Of a stretch of 12,950 bases of DNA, positions 1 through 6,005 are shown piece after piece. Within the stretch, counting starts at the first letter, position 1, and each line of letters starts with the position of its first letter. The stretch comes from Acidobacteriota bacterium (GTDB taxonomy: Bacteria > Acidobacteriota > Vicinamibacteria > Vicinamibacterales > JACQTH01). The stretch spans positions 1 through 12,950 of the forward strand of contig JACQTH010000242.1 of the NCBI GenBank assembly GCA_016210935.1, given 5' to 3'. The notes beneath the pieces were generated by a model. It did no database searches. It saw only the letters and a list, made by a program, of their open reading frames with translations, and had not been told where the DNA came from. The translations under genes were made by a program, and so were the position numbers.

Positions 1-2
1 AG

Positions 3-248
3 GGAGGGCTGCTCCTCGGTCGCGTGGCGCCGGAGGAGCTGCATCCAGGCGATCCGCTGGCGCAGCTCGACGGCCTACAGAACGGCTTGCTGCTGGAAAC
101 CGACGTCCTCGGAACGGTCGGCATCCTGCAACTCGACGGCGGTTTGACCCAGACGGCGTACGCGTTGCTCTCCGATCTGATAACGATAGCGAAACAGGGA
201 CTCTGGACCAGGGACTCGGGATTAGGGCCCGCAGTCCCCAGCCCCTAG
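3..248 (+). CDS. C-terminal part of an unidentified protein (5' end outside window)
   Basis: The frame is open from the window edge to a TAG at 246-248 and shows strong G/C bias at third codon positions, so it is probably the end of a real gene starting upstream. A GTG at 24 is possible but unnecessary. The visible part contains PGDPLAQLDGLQNGLLLETD and a hydrophobic segment, TAYALLSDLITIAK. I do not recognise the family. The last residues, after about KQGLW, are encoded by the left half of the heptamer array (196-230) and look like an accidental read-through tail: the native stop was probably lost or displaced by the repeat. No function is proposed. Confidence 0.5.
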   Translation, partial: GGLLLGRVAPEELHPGDPLAQLDGLQNGLLLETDVLGTVGILQLDGGLTQTAYALLSDLITIAKQGLWTRDSGLGPAVPSP

Positions 249-267
249 TCCCTGGCCCCTTGTCCCT
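196..267. repeat. Head-to-head degenerate heptamer array (AGGGACT / AGTCCCT units)
   Basis: Five 7-bp units of the AGGGACT type (196-230; AGGGACT occurs exactly at 196-202 and 210-216) are followed by GC and then five units of the inverted AGTCCCT type (233-267). The exact inverse AGTCCCT is at 247-253. The whole 72 bp is a fold-back centred on 231-232; for example 208-216 pairs perfectly with 247-255. The left half codes for the tail of the preceding reading frame, and the right half abuts the ATG of the glutaredoxin gene at 268. No U-tract follows, so it is not a classical terminator. Confidence 0.8.
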
Positions 268-540
268 ATGACTTCTGTGGCCCTCATCACCGTCTTCACC
301 GGCTCCGCTTGAACGCCCTGCCAGCGGGTGAAAGAGTTTCTTTCACGAAACGGCCACGCCTTTGTCGAACGCAACGTCGACGACGATCCATCGGCGTACG
401 ACGACCTCATCGCGCGAGGCTGTCGATCGGTCCCCGTCACCGTCATTGGCGAGCGGGGCGAGCGGGGCGAGCGGGGCGAGCGCGTCATCAAAGGCTTCGA
501 TGAGGAACAGCTGTCCGCGGCGTTGAGGAATCATGGGTAA
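268..540 (+). CDS. Selenocysteine-containing glutaredoxin-like protein (in-frame TGA read as Sec)
   Basis: Reading from ATG 268 through TGA 310-312 to TAA 538-540 gives a 90-residue thioredoxin-fold protein. Its first strand is ALITVFTGSA, followed by U15-T-P-C18 in place of the CxxC active site. Then come the helix QRVKEFLSRNG, the strand AFVERNVDDDP, the cis-proline motif SVPVTVIG and the final segment RVIKGFDEEQLSAALRNHG, a layout typical of NrdH/glutaredoxin proteins. The UGA replaces precisely the attacking Cys, the resolving Cys is intact, and no other frame damage is seen. A SECIS-like hairpin lies 22 nt downstream. Expected role: cytoplasmic thiol-disulfide exchange with a selenol nucleophile. 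Between cis-Pro strand and next strand there is a 9-residue GER-repeat insertion. The gene overlaps the next ATG by 8 nt, suggesting translational coupling. No clear ribosome binding site precedes 268; GTG 277 is an alternative start. The alternative reading is a nonsense-mutated pseudogene. Confidence 0.72.
328..346 (+). promoter_or_regulatory. Candidate bacterial SECIS element
   Basis: A perfect 7-bp stem, GTGAAAG (328-334) with CTTTCAC (340-346), closes a 5-nt loop AGTTT (335-339). The loop begins 22 nt after the TGA ends at 312. Bacterial SECIS elements lie inside the coding region just 3' of UGA, with the apical loop roughly 16-37 nt away, a small loop and a G in its first two positions. 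All three conditions are met here. SelB binding is inferred. Confidence 0.65.
451..477 (+). repeat. Three tandem 9-bp units inside the glutaredoxin gene
   Basis: GAGCGGGGC is repeated exactly at 451-459, 460-468 and 469-477, followed by a partial GAGC. It encodes the GERGERGER stretch. The unit is in frame, so copy-number change would lengthen a surface loop without breaking the gene. Related glutaredoxins have a tight turn here. Confidence 0.85.
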
Positions 541-1735
541 CAACAACAGCCCGCTCGCCGGCATCACCGTGCTGGACCTGACGCGCGTGCTGTCGGGCCC
601 GTACTGCACCATGCTGCTCGCGGACATGGGAGCGCGCGTCATCAAGATCGAGCAGCCCGGAAAGGGCGACGACACGCGCGCGTGGGGCCCGCCCTTCCTC
701 GACGGCGAAAGCGCCTATTTCCTCAGCATCAATCGCAACAAGGAAAGCGTCACGCTCGACTTCAAGCGTCCCGAAGGACGGGCGGTGCTGGACCGCCTCG
801 TCGCCATTGCTGATGTCCTCGTCGAGAACTTCCGGCCGGGCACGCTCGAGAAGTGCGGTTTCGGCTACGAGCAGCTGTCCACGAGATTCCCGCGCCTGAT
901 CTACTGCTCCGTTTCCGGGTTCGGCCACACGGGTCCTCAACGCGATCGGCCCGGGTACGACGCGGTCATCCAGGCCGAGGGCGGCCTGATGAGCATCACG
1001 GGAGATGCCGACGGTCCCCCGTACCGCCTGGGCGTTGCCATCGCGGACATCGTCTCGGGCATGTTCGCGGCCCAGGGGATCTCGCTCGCGCTCCTTCACC
1101 GGGAACGGACCTCCGGACGAGGGCAGCACGTCGACGTGGGAATGCTCGATTCGGTCGCCGCGCTGCTGACCTACCAGGCGTCCATCTACTTCGCGACCGG
1201 AGCGTCGCCGACACGCATGGGCAACCGACATCCGACGATCGTCCCCTACGAGGTCTTCCCGACCAAAGACGGCGACTTCGTGATTGGCGTGGGCAACGAC
1301 GATCTCTGGCGGCGTTTCTGCCACGTCATCGGCCGCGACGATCTGGGCGCCGACCCGCGGTTCGCGACCAATGAGCGGCGCGTCAGCGCCTACGACACGC
1401 TCATCCCGACGTTGCACGACGTCCTGCGGACCCGCACGCGGCAGGAGTGGATCGACCTCTTGTCAGTCGCCGGGGTTCCCTGTGGCTCGGTCCGCGAGGT
1501 TCGGGACGTGCTGAACGATCCTCAACTCGCGGCGCGCGAAATGGTCCGCGAGGTGTGGCATCCGACCGCCGGAGCGGTCAAAGTGTTGGGCGTTCCGGTC
1601 AAGCTGTCGGATTCACCGGGACGCGTTCGAGCGGCGCCGCCGAAACTCGGCCAACACACCGAACAGGTCCTGACGAGGGATCTGGGGTTCAGTCCGCAGG
1701 AGGTGGCGCGGCTCCGCGAGAAGAAGGTGATTTAG
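533..1735 (+). CDS. CaiB/BaiF family (family III) CoA-transferase
   Basis: This 400-residue cytoplasmic enzyme is of usual length for CoA-transferase family III, which moves CoA between an acyl-CoA and a carboxylate through an aspartyl-CoA anhydride. The N-terminal signature LAGITVLDLTRVLSGPYCTM and ADMGARVIKIE (residues 9-40), NRNKESVTLDFK, VENFRPGTLEKCG and the GPGYDAVIQAEGG-like region are typical. The probable catalytic Asp is D172 in ADIVSGMFAA, near the Asp169 of formyl-CoA transferase and CaiB. RTSGRGQHVDVGMLD and the C-terminal DLLSVAGVPCGSV are also family-like. Substrate cannot be deduced. The ATG lies inside the end of the glutaredoxin gene (ATGGGTAA overlap), so the two are probably co-translated. 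Confidence 0.93.
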   Translation: MGNNNSPLAGITVLDLTRVLSGPYCTMLLADMGARVIKIEQPGKGDDTRAWGPPFLDGESAYFLSINRNKESVTLDFKRPEGRAVLDRLVAIADVLVENFRPGTLEKCGFGYEQLSTRFPRLIYCSVSGFGHTGPQRDRPGYDAVIQAEGGLMSITGDADGPPYRLGVAIADIVSGMFAAQGISLALLHRERTSGRGQHVDVGMLDSVAALLTYQASIYFATGASPTRMGNRHPTIVPYEVFPTKDGDFVIGVGNDDLWRRFCHVIGRDDLGADPRFATNERRVSAYDTLIPTLHDVLRTRTRQEWIDLLSVAGVPCGSVREVRDVLNDPQLAAREMVREVWHPTAGAVKVLGVPVKLSDSPGRVRAAPPKLGQHTEQVLTRDLGFSPQEVARLREKKVI

Positions 1736-1852
1736 AGGAGAAAGGAGGAAGGAGAAAGGAGAAGAGCGCCTCGTCGCGCCGCAACTGGCTCCCTACTTCG
1801 TACTTCTCCTCCGTCCTTCTTCCTCCTTCCTCCTTACTCCTCACTTCTTGCC
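1736..1852. repeat. Head-to-head AGGAGAA / TTCTCCT heptamer array between genes
   Basis: Four direct heptamers of form AGGAGRA occupy 1736-1763, starting with the first base after the CoA-transferase stop. After a 40-base spacer, seven heptamers of the inverted form (TTCTCCT exactly at 1804-1810, then degenerate YCYTNCT-type units) run to about 1852. The purine run can pair with the pyrimidine run. It fills the whole 128-bp gap; no other promoter-like sequence is obvious there. Confidence 0.8.
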
Positions 1853-1863
1853 TGGAAGGCTTT

Positions 1864-2292
1864 ATGGAAGTCTCAGAAGTCAGGCGCCGGCTCCGGCAGG
1901 AACTCGAGCGGACCCGCGCCGCGCACGCGGAACGTCGCGCCAGAACCGATGCCGCCGGCCGCGACTACGAGGAATTCCTGTCGCGCGTGGCGACGCCGGT
2001 GTTCCGGATGACCGCGACCGCATTGAAGGCTGAAGGGCTGGGGTTTTCGCTCTTCACGCCGGCGGGGAGTCTCCGCCTCGCCTCGGACCGGACGGGAGCC
2101 GATTACATCGAGCTCGCCCTGGATGCCCACTCTGACCCACCGCGGCCGATCCTTCACGTGGGCCGCGCGCGGGGGCGTCAAACCATGGAATCGGAACGAA
2201 TCATCGCGGAGGGAAAGGCGATTCGCGAGCTGACCGAGGAGGACGTGCTGAACGCGCTGGTGGCCGAGGTCGCCGAGTTCGTGGTCAGGTGA
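1864..2292 (+). CDS. Conserved-looking hypothetical protein with helical N-terminus
   Basis: This is a 142-residue protein from ATG 1864. Upstream in-frame codons run through the repeat array and the CoA-transferase gene, so longer starts are rejected. Residues 1-40 are rich in Arg, Glu and Ala with heptad-like spacing (VRRRLRQELERTRAAHAERR) and are probably a coiled coil. Residues 42-100 look like a small alpha/beta domain (VFRMTATALKAEGLGFSLFTPAGSLRL, YIELALD), and the C-terminus LTEEDVLNALVAEVAEFVVR is helical. There is no signal peptide or membrane segment. I do not recognise the family. It converges with the PilT-like gene, leaving only 12 bp between the stops. Confidence 0.72.
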   Translation: MEVSEVRRRLRQELERTRAAHAERRARTDAAGRDYEEFLSRVATPVFRMTATALKAEGLGFSLFTPAGSLRLASDRTGADYIELALDAHSDPPRPILHVGRARGRQTMESERIIAEGKAIRELTEEDVLNALVAEVAEFVVR

Positions 2293-2304
2293 GGTCAGGC
2301 CGGG

Positions 2305-3957
2305 CTAGGCGAGTCGTTCCACGAACGAGCTGTCGATGCCCTCGCGCTTCAACAGGCTGAGGAACCCTTCACGGTCGAACGCCTTCCGATAGGCCTCGCG
2401 GGCCTCCACGGCGCCGCTCTGGACGAAGGCGACCAGCGCGTCGTTGAGCGGCACCATCCCGTACTTCCGGCCGCCTTCCAGGCCCAGGGGAAGCTGCGAG
2501 ATTTTGCCTTCCGCGATCAGGTTCGCGATGGCCGGCGTGTTCAGCAGCACTTCGCGCGCGGCGACGCGGCCGCCGCCCGCTTTCCGGAGCAGCACCTGCG
2601 CCACGACCCCGCGGACCGCTTCCGCCAGGGCGAGTTGAATCTGCGGCCGGCGATCCGGTGAGAACTGATCGAGCACGCGGACGATGGCCGCCGTCGTCGT
2701 GTACGCGGTGAGGGATCCGATGACGAGATGTCCGGATTCTGCCGCATCGAGAGCCAGCGCGATCAGCTCTGGCGAGCGCAGCTCTTCGATGATGAGAACG
2801 TCCGGATTCTCCCGCAGGGCCGCGCGCGCCGCCGCGAGCCACTCGTCGTTGTCGCCGCGCACTTCGCGCTGGCTCACGACCGAGCCGCGGCTCTCGTGCA
2901 CGAACTTGATCTGGCTTTCCAGCGTGATGACGTGATCGCATCGCGTGCGGTTGATCAGATCGACGAACGCCGACACGAGCGTCGACTTGCCGCTCGAGCG
3001 CGGTCCGGTCACCAGAATGAAGCCTTCCGGTTCCGCGCAGAGGGCCTGGATTTCGCGCGAGAGGCCGAGCTGATCCGCTGAAATCGCCCGCTGCGGGATC
3101 ATCCGGAAGATCCCGCCCGGACCGCGATGATCGCGGAAGCTCAGACACCGGACACGCCCGACCTCCGCGACATCCGACATCCATTCCGTCGCGGCGCCGG
3201 TCTGAAGCGCTTCACGGCTTCGCTCCGGGGCCAGCTCGAGAATCAGCGACTCCACTTCCGGGCCGGTGAGCTGATGCTCGCCGGACAACTCGGTCACCTC
3301 GCCGTCGACGCGAATGAAGGGTTTTGCCTGGGCCACAAGATACAGCGTCGAGGCGCCTCGCGCCGAGGCGACGCGCAGGAGTCGGTCGAGACCGGCAATC
3401 CGCTGCGATGCCGTCAGCCGCGTCGGTTCCGAACGGACGGCCGGACGCGACAGCGGGACGACCACCGCGGCTTGCGGTTCCCGCTCATCGTCCGTGTCGA
3501 GACGCGACGGCGTCAGCGCGGCGGGCGTGTCGCCGGCCGGCGGCGTCGGCCGCGGCACGCTGGAGGCGGCTGGGGTTGCCGCCGGCGCCATCGAGAGCGC
3601 CACGGGCTGCGGCATCGGGGCCGGCGTAGCGCCGGCCTTGTGGCGGCGCAACTCCACCCAGATGTCGTCGCCCCCTCGGGCGGCGATGACCGAGAATCGA
3701 TCGCCTGTCTCGGTCGCGGACGGAAGGTCGTACGCGACCGCTCCCAGTTCCTGCAGCGCGCGCTGCGATTCCGCGGGAAGCAGTTGATTCAGGATGCTGG
3801 AGGCCGCTTCGAGCGTCAGCAGCTTGGTGGAGATTTCGACCGGTCCCGCGGGGGCAATGACGTACGGCTTCTCGCCGACATGCATGACGAGACCGTCACC
3901 ATCGGCGCGCGCAATGGCCGCAAGAAGGGATTCGACAACTGCCACTGAATTCTCCAC
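2305..3957 (-). CDS. PilT-related ATPase with duplicated N-domain and degenerate ATPase boxes
   Basis: This is a 550-residue protein with a GTG start at 3957. Residues 185-550 follow the type IV pilus retraction ATPase PilT: a PAS-like N-domain (RIAGLDRLLRVASARGASTL, PFIRVDGEV), Walker A GPRSSGKST (318-326), INRTRCDHVITLES, NPDVLIIEEL Walker B (384-393), AESGHLVIGSL (407-415), VRGVVAQVLL and TPAIANLIAEGK. Unlike PilT, the usual GTLHT His box is GSLTA, the EDPIEF motif is ESQIKF, and GEMRD is EELRS. Residues 1-105 resemble a second copy of the PilT N-domain (LVMHVGEKPYVI, AASSILNQLLP), joined by a Pro/Ala-rich linker (about 108-180). The Walker lysine and acidic Walker B are retained, so nucleotide binding is likely but motor activity uncertain. 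No pilus genes are adjacent. An internal Met at residue 25 is an alternative start. Confidence 0.85.
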   Translation of the reverse strand: MENSVAVVESLLAAIARADGDGLVMHVGEKPYVIAPAGPVEISTKLLTLEAASSILNQLLPAESQRALQELGAVAYDLPSATETGDRFSVIAARGGDDIWVELRRHKAGATPAPMPQPVALSMAPAATPAASSVPRPTPPAGDTPAALTPSRLDTDDEREPQAAVVVPLSRPAVRSEPTRLTASQRIAGLDRLLRVASARGASTLYLVAQAKPFIRVDGEVTELSGEHQLTGPEVESLILELAPERSREALQTGAATEWMSDVAEVGRVRCLSFRDHRGPGGIFRMIPQRAISADQLGLSREIQALCAEPEGFILVTGPRSSGKSTLVSAFVDLINRTRCDHVITLESQIKFVHESRGSVVSQREVRGDNDEWLAAARAALRENPDVLIIEELRSPELIALALDAAESGHLVIGSLTAYTTTAAIVRVLDQFSPDRRPQIQLALAEAVRGVVAQVLLRKAGGGRVAAREVLLNTPAIANLIAEGKISQLPLGLEGGRKYGMVPLNDALVAFVQSGAVEAREAYRKAFDREGFLSLLKREGIDSSFVERLA

Positions 3958-4120
3958 GAAGAGTTGGTGATCACCAACTCACCAACTGGCTGATGAGGGC
4001 GTGACCGGTACCTACACAGAATGTCGGCCAGAGCTTACACAACCATTAGGTGATGCGCCGCCCCTCGTCTGTGCCGAACTGTGCAGCGCGGCGAAGTCTA
4101 AGTTATTGCAGAAATGAGAC
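3958..4120. other. Intergenic region with perfect 20-bp palindrome
   Basis: No gene is seen. Immediately upstream of the PilT-like GTG is the perfect palindrome GAGTTGGTGATCACCAACTC (3961-3980), followed by another ACCAACT copy (3981-3987). Together these are 8-bp TCACCAAC units (3971-3978, 3979-3986) facing an inverted copy, a short form of the fold-back arrays seen elsewhere. Near 4094-4122 AAGTCT and AGACTT can pair across the stop of the next gene, but no U-tract follows. No convincing promoter was found. Confidence 0.7.
3961..3987. repeat. Palindromic TCACCAAC octamer repeat
   Basis: TCACCAAC occurs twice in tandem at 3971-3986 and once inverted as GTTGGTGA at 3963-3970. This creates an exact 20-bp dyad at 3961-3980, three bases upstream of the PilT-like GTG start. 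It could act as an operator or simply be another array of the local repeat type. Confidence 0.8.
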
Positions 4121-4564
4121 TTAGCGCCTCGAGGCCTCCCGGCGGGGCGGATCGCCAATCCGATAAATACGCACCAGTTCCACGAGCTTGTATCCGCGGG
4201 TCTGGTACGGCGGGATGACACGCTCCGTCTTCAGATACTGAATCATTCCTTCGTCTGAATAATCCGGCGGACCTATTCGATCGTGGCTTTCGAACAGCCG
4301 CCCCAGGTCCGCCAGGGTCATGGCGGGTTCCTCGGTCACCTGCCTGAAAGGAATCACTCCAAACCGCCGGGCAACGGCCACCCGTCTTCGGACCACGAAG
4401 CGGACATACAGTTCGTTCGAGATGAAGCTGTACCCGCTGTCGGCCCGCGTAGCCGCGGCGTCCTCGACCCGGACGAACTCGATTTCAGAGATGTCCTTCA
4501 GGGTTTCAACGAGTCGATGCGTGAACTCGCCTTCGCCGGACCACTTGGAGGTATCGAGATTCAT
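4121..4564 (-). CDS. Hypothetical protein, 147 residues
   Basis: The start is placed at ATG 4562-4564 because the longer frame (from 4654) begins inside the repeat array and would encode a CTLHL-repeat leader. The product starts MNLDTSKWSGEGEFTHRLVE. It contains a beta-rich segment with positively charged strands (NELYVRFVVRRRVAVARRFG, residues 50-69), a helix MTLADLGRLFES (82-93), and ends with YKLVELVRIYRIG and a basic tail. There is no signal peptide or membrane segment. Family unknown. It lies downstream of the methyltransferase on the same strand, separated only by the array. No Shine-Dalgarno sequence is visible because the array runs to within a few bases of the ATG. Confidence 0.65.
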   Translation of the reverse strand: MNLDTSKWSGEGEFTHRLVETLKDISEIEFVRVEDAAATRADSGYSFISNELYVRFVVRRRVAVARRFGVIPFRQVTEEPAMTLADLGRLFESHDRIGPPDYSDEGMIQYLKTERVIPPYQTRGYKLVELVRIYRIGDPPRREASRR

Positions 4565-4569
4565 GGAGA

Positions 4570-4662
4570 GGTGCAAGGTGCAAAGGTGCAAGGTGCAAAG
4601 GTGCGGAGGGGCATTGTCCCTACCCTCCTGCACTCTGCACCTTGCACCCTGCACCTTGCACC
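4570..4662. repeat. Head-to-head GGTGCAA / TTGCACC array between two genes
   Basis: Direct units GGTGCAA and GGTGCAAA alternate at 4570-4599, then GGTGCGG. After a 22-base spacer, five exact-period inverted heptamers (CTGCACT, CTGCACC, TTGCACC, CTGCACC, TTGCACC) occupy 4628-4662. The array fills the gap exactly: it begins 5 bp from the ATG of the hypothetical gene and ends at the base before the methyltransferase stop triplet (4663-4665). It can form a long imperfect hairpin. Confidence 0.85.
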
Positions 4663-5472
4663 CTATTTTCTCGCTATATGTAACGCCATCAACCCGCCCA
4701 GCACGGGTTCGAACCTGGCATCGGCGAACCCGTGGGTCCGCATCAGGTCGGCGACACCGCGCGCACCGGGGTACGTGCGAAGCGACTCCGGAATATATCG
4801 ATACGCGTCCGGATCACGGTGAAGCCCGAGGCCGAGGATCGATCCCACTACGGTCAGATAGGAAAAATAGATCATCCAGAGGACCTGGTTTCGAGGTCTG
4901 TCGAAATCGAGCGACAGAAGACGTCCCCCTGGCCGCAACACCCGCGCAATTTCGTCAAGGGCGGTCGAGAGCTCGGGCACATTGCGCAATCCGTAGCCGG
5001 TGGTGACCACGTCGAAAGACGCGTCGGGGAAGGGCAACGCCATCATGTCGCCGGCCAGAAATCGGAGAGCATTTTTAGTTTGTCGTGGGGCTGCTCGCTC
5101 CGGCGAGCCCCCACTCCCACGACCTACCACCGCTCGCTCGCGCTCGCGGCGCTGATGAGCGGCTTCCGTGTCGAATTCGAATACTTTCTGGCGGGCCAGC
5201 TCGATCATCCGAACCGTGATGTCCAGGCCCACGACATCGGCGCCGTATGTTGCACATTCGAACGCAATGTCGCCGGTTCCGCATGCGGCGTCGAGGACCA
5301 AGTCTCCGCTTTTCAGGTGCCCCCGAGCGACGAGCCGTCTTTTCCAGCGCCGGTCCTGCCCATACGACAGCAGGATAGTGATCAGATCGTAGCGGTCGGC
5401 GATCGTCGCGAACAATCGCCGGACGTAGGTCGACTTGCCTTCGGGGCTACTGAGCGTTGAGCGGAGCGACAC
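4663..5472 (-). CDS. ubiE: UbiE/MenG-type C-methyltransferase with an in-frame insertion
   Basis: SAM-dependent class I methyltransferase of the UbiE/MenG family, which methylates the ring of demethylmenaquinone or a ubiquinone precursor. GTG start at 5472; 269 residues. Recognisable blocks are YVRRLFATIADRYDLITILLSYGQDRRWKRRL (split here for length only; residues 17-47), SAM motif I VLDAACGTGDIAFE (59-72), GLDIT, LRFLAGDMMALPFPDASFD (136-154), TTGYGLRNVPE (157-167), VLRPGGRLLSLDF (178-190) and YRYIPESLRTYPG (224-236). Between LARQK (96) and LRF (136), where relatives have a few residues, lies an Arg/Gly-rich insertion encoded by a palindromic element. The insertion falls in a loop before the motif II strand, so activity may survive. 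Menaquinone versus ubiquinone use cannot be decided; no men or ubi genes are adjacent. Confidence 0.87.
   Translation of the reverse strand: MSLRSTLSSPEGKSTYVRRLFATIADRYDLITILLSYGQDRRWKRRLVARGHLKSGDLVLDAACGTGDIAFECATYGADVVGLDITVRMIELARQKVFEFDTEAAHQRRERERAVVGRGSGGSPERAAPRQTKNALRFLAGDMMALPFPDASFDVVTTGYGLRNVPELSTALDEIARVLRPGGRLLSLDFDRPRNQVLWMIYFSYLTVVGSILGLGLHRDPDAYRYIPESLRTYPGARGVADLMRTHGFADARFEPVLGGLMALHIARK
5068..5184. repeat. Palindromic element inserted in frame in the methyltransferase gene
   Basis: The extra DNA contains nested dyads: GTCGTGGG (5082-5089) with CCCACGAC (5116-5123), and inside it GCTCGC (5093-5098) with GCGAGC (5103-5108) around TCCG. A second G/C-rich run of GCTCGC-type units follows at 5131-5148. 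It adds roughly 39 codons without a stop or frameshift. Boundaries are estimated from the family alignment, not from target duplications. Confidence 0.6.
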
Positions 5473-5485
5473 GAGAGCACACTCG

Positions 5486-5608
5486 CGTGGCTTCCGCCTT
5501 CAGGCGGAAGATCTGCGACCATTCTTCCGGCTAACCGCCTCTGCCAAAGGCTACGGCGAGTCTCGCCGAAGCGCGCTTCGCGCGCGAAGGCGGAAGCCGG
5601 AAGCCACG
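5486..5608. repeat. Composite palindromic intergenic element
   Basis: The 141-bp gap between methyltransferase and cupredoxin genes is occupied by nested dyads. The outer arms are CGTGGCTTCCG (5486-5496) and CGGAAGCCACG (5598-5608), an exact 11-bp inverted repeat. Inside are CTTCCGCC/GGCGGAAG around TTCA (5491-5510), CGGCGA/TCGCCG (5554-5568), and overlapping 12-bp palindromes GAAGCGCGCTTC (5568-5579) and TTCGCGCGCGAA (5577-5588). It has REP/MITE-like architecture without any coding capacity. It may also attenuate transcription between the operons. Confidence 0.75.
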
Positions 5609-5613
5609 GGGAC

Positions 5614-5994
5614 TTATTCGACGGCCACGTCCCCCGCCATCATCTTCGAATGGGGACGGCAGGCATAACGGTAGTTCGCCGTGCGGCGCGGGACCTCGAA
5701 GACCACCGAGGCTGTTTCCGACGTCTTCAGCGTGGCGGTGGCGACCCCGAGATCACGGATGGTGAAGTCGTGCAGGACGCCCTTGTCTTCGTTCTTCAGC
5801 GTGAGCCGGACGCGCTCGCCCGGCTTGAGGCGAATGACGGGGTTGGGCGCGGTGTCCTCGTCGAGATAGAACGCCATCTGCCTCGCGACGAGGCCAATTT
5901 CACGCGGCTCCTGCCGAGCGGTCGCGAGAAGGGGAAGCGTGACGATGGCTGCAGCCAGAACCGGAACCGAGAGCCAGAGGGAACGAATGCGCAT
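5614..5994 (-). CDS. Secreted cupredoxin (type 1 copper protein)
   Basis: This is a 126-residue protein from ATG 5994. Residues 1-27 form a Sec signal peptide (MRIRSLWLSVPVLAAAIVTL, then cleavage near ATA-RQ). The mature part is a single cupredoxin fold with RLKPGERVRLTLKNED, the first copper His in VLHDFTI (H75) and the C-terminal loop Y-A-C-R-P-H-S-K-M-M (C112, H115, Met118/119), matching the HCHM ligand set of plastocyanin-like proteins. Expected role: periplasmic one-electron carrier or copper carrier. It is the third gene of the operon, 11 bp after the ZIP stop, with a weak AGGGA overlapping that stop as ribosome binding site. It may exchange electrons or copper with the upstream multicopper oxidase; this partnership is inferred. 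Confidence 0.85.
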   Translation of the reverse strand: MRIRSLWLSVPVLAAAIVTLPLLATARQEPREIGLVARQMAFYLDEDTAPNPVIRLKPGERVRLTLKNEDKGVLHDFTIRDLGVATATLKTSETASVVFEVPRRTANYRYACRPHSKMMAGDVAVE

Positions 5995-6005
5995 CTTATG
6001 AATCC

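Noticed and set aside
268..540. Glutaredoxin gene as a pseudogene with a nonsense codon
   Set aside because: The stop falls exactly on the catalytic Cys, the rest of the frame is intact, and a well-placed hairpin follows. Kept as the alternative explanation, not the main call.
488..1417. 309-codon minus-strand reading frame opposite the CoA-transferase
   Set aside because: Its translation is low-complexity Arg/Asp/Val-rich sequence and it mirrors a plus-strand gene with strong family motifs; it is a high-GC shadow frame.
1736..1852. Rho-independent terminators at the array hairpins
   Set aside because: The stems are long and imperfect with large loops and no following U-tract; a termination effect is possible but not supported by sequence.
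1447..1863. Long N-terminal extension of the 1864 gene
   Set aside because: It runs through the CoA-transferase in another frame and through the repeat array, giving a Gly/Arg-rich non-protein-like sequence; ATG 1864 is the sensible start.
4030..4060. Sigma-54 promoter upstream of the PilT-like gene
   Set aside because: A TGGCCGA-like box is visible on the minus strand but the required TTGC-type -12 element at the right spacing is missing.
4565..4654. 30-residue leader with repeated CTLHL in front of the 147-residue protein
   Set aside because: It is encoded wholly by the GGTGCAA array; ATG 4564 starts a normal sequence.
196..4662. CRISPR array interpretation of the intergenic repeats
   Set aside because: Units are 7-9 bp, contiguous, degenerate and without spacers, and they invert half-way; no cas genes are present.
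5435..5668. 77-codon plus-strand reading frame across the composite palindrome
   Set aside because: It is made of the palindromic element plus antisense ends of two genes; no protein-like features.
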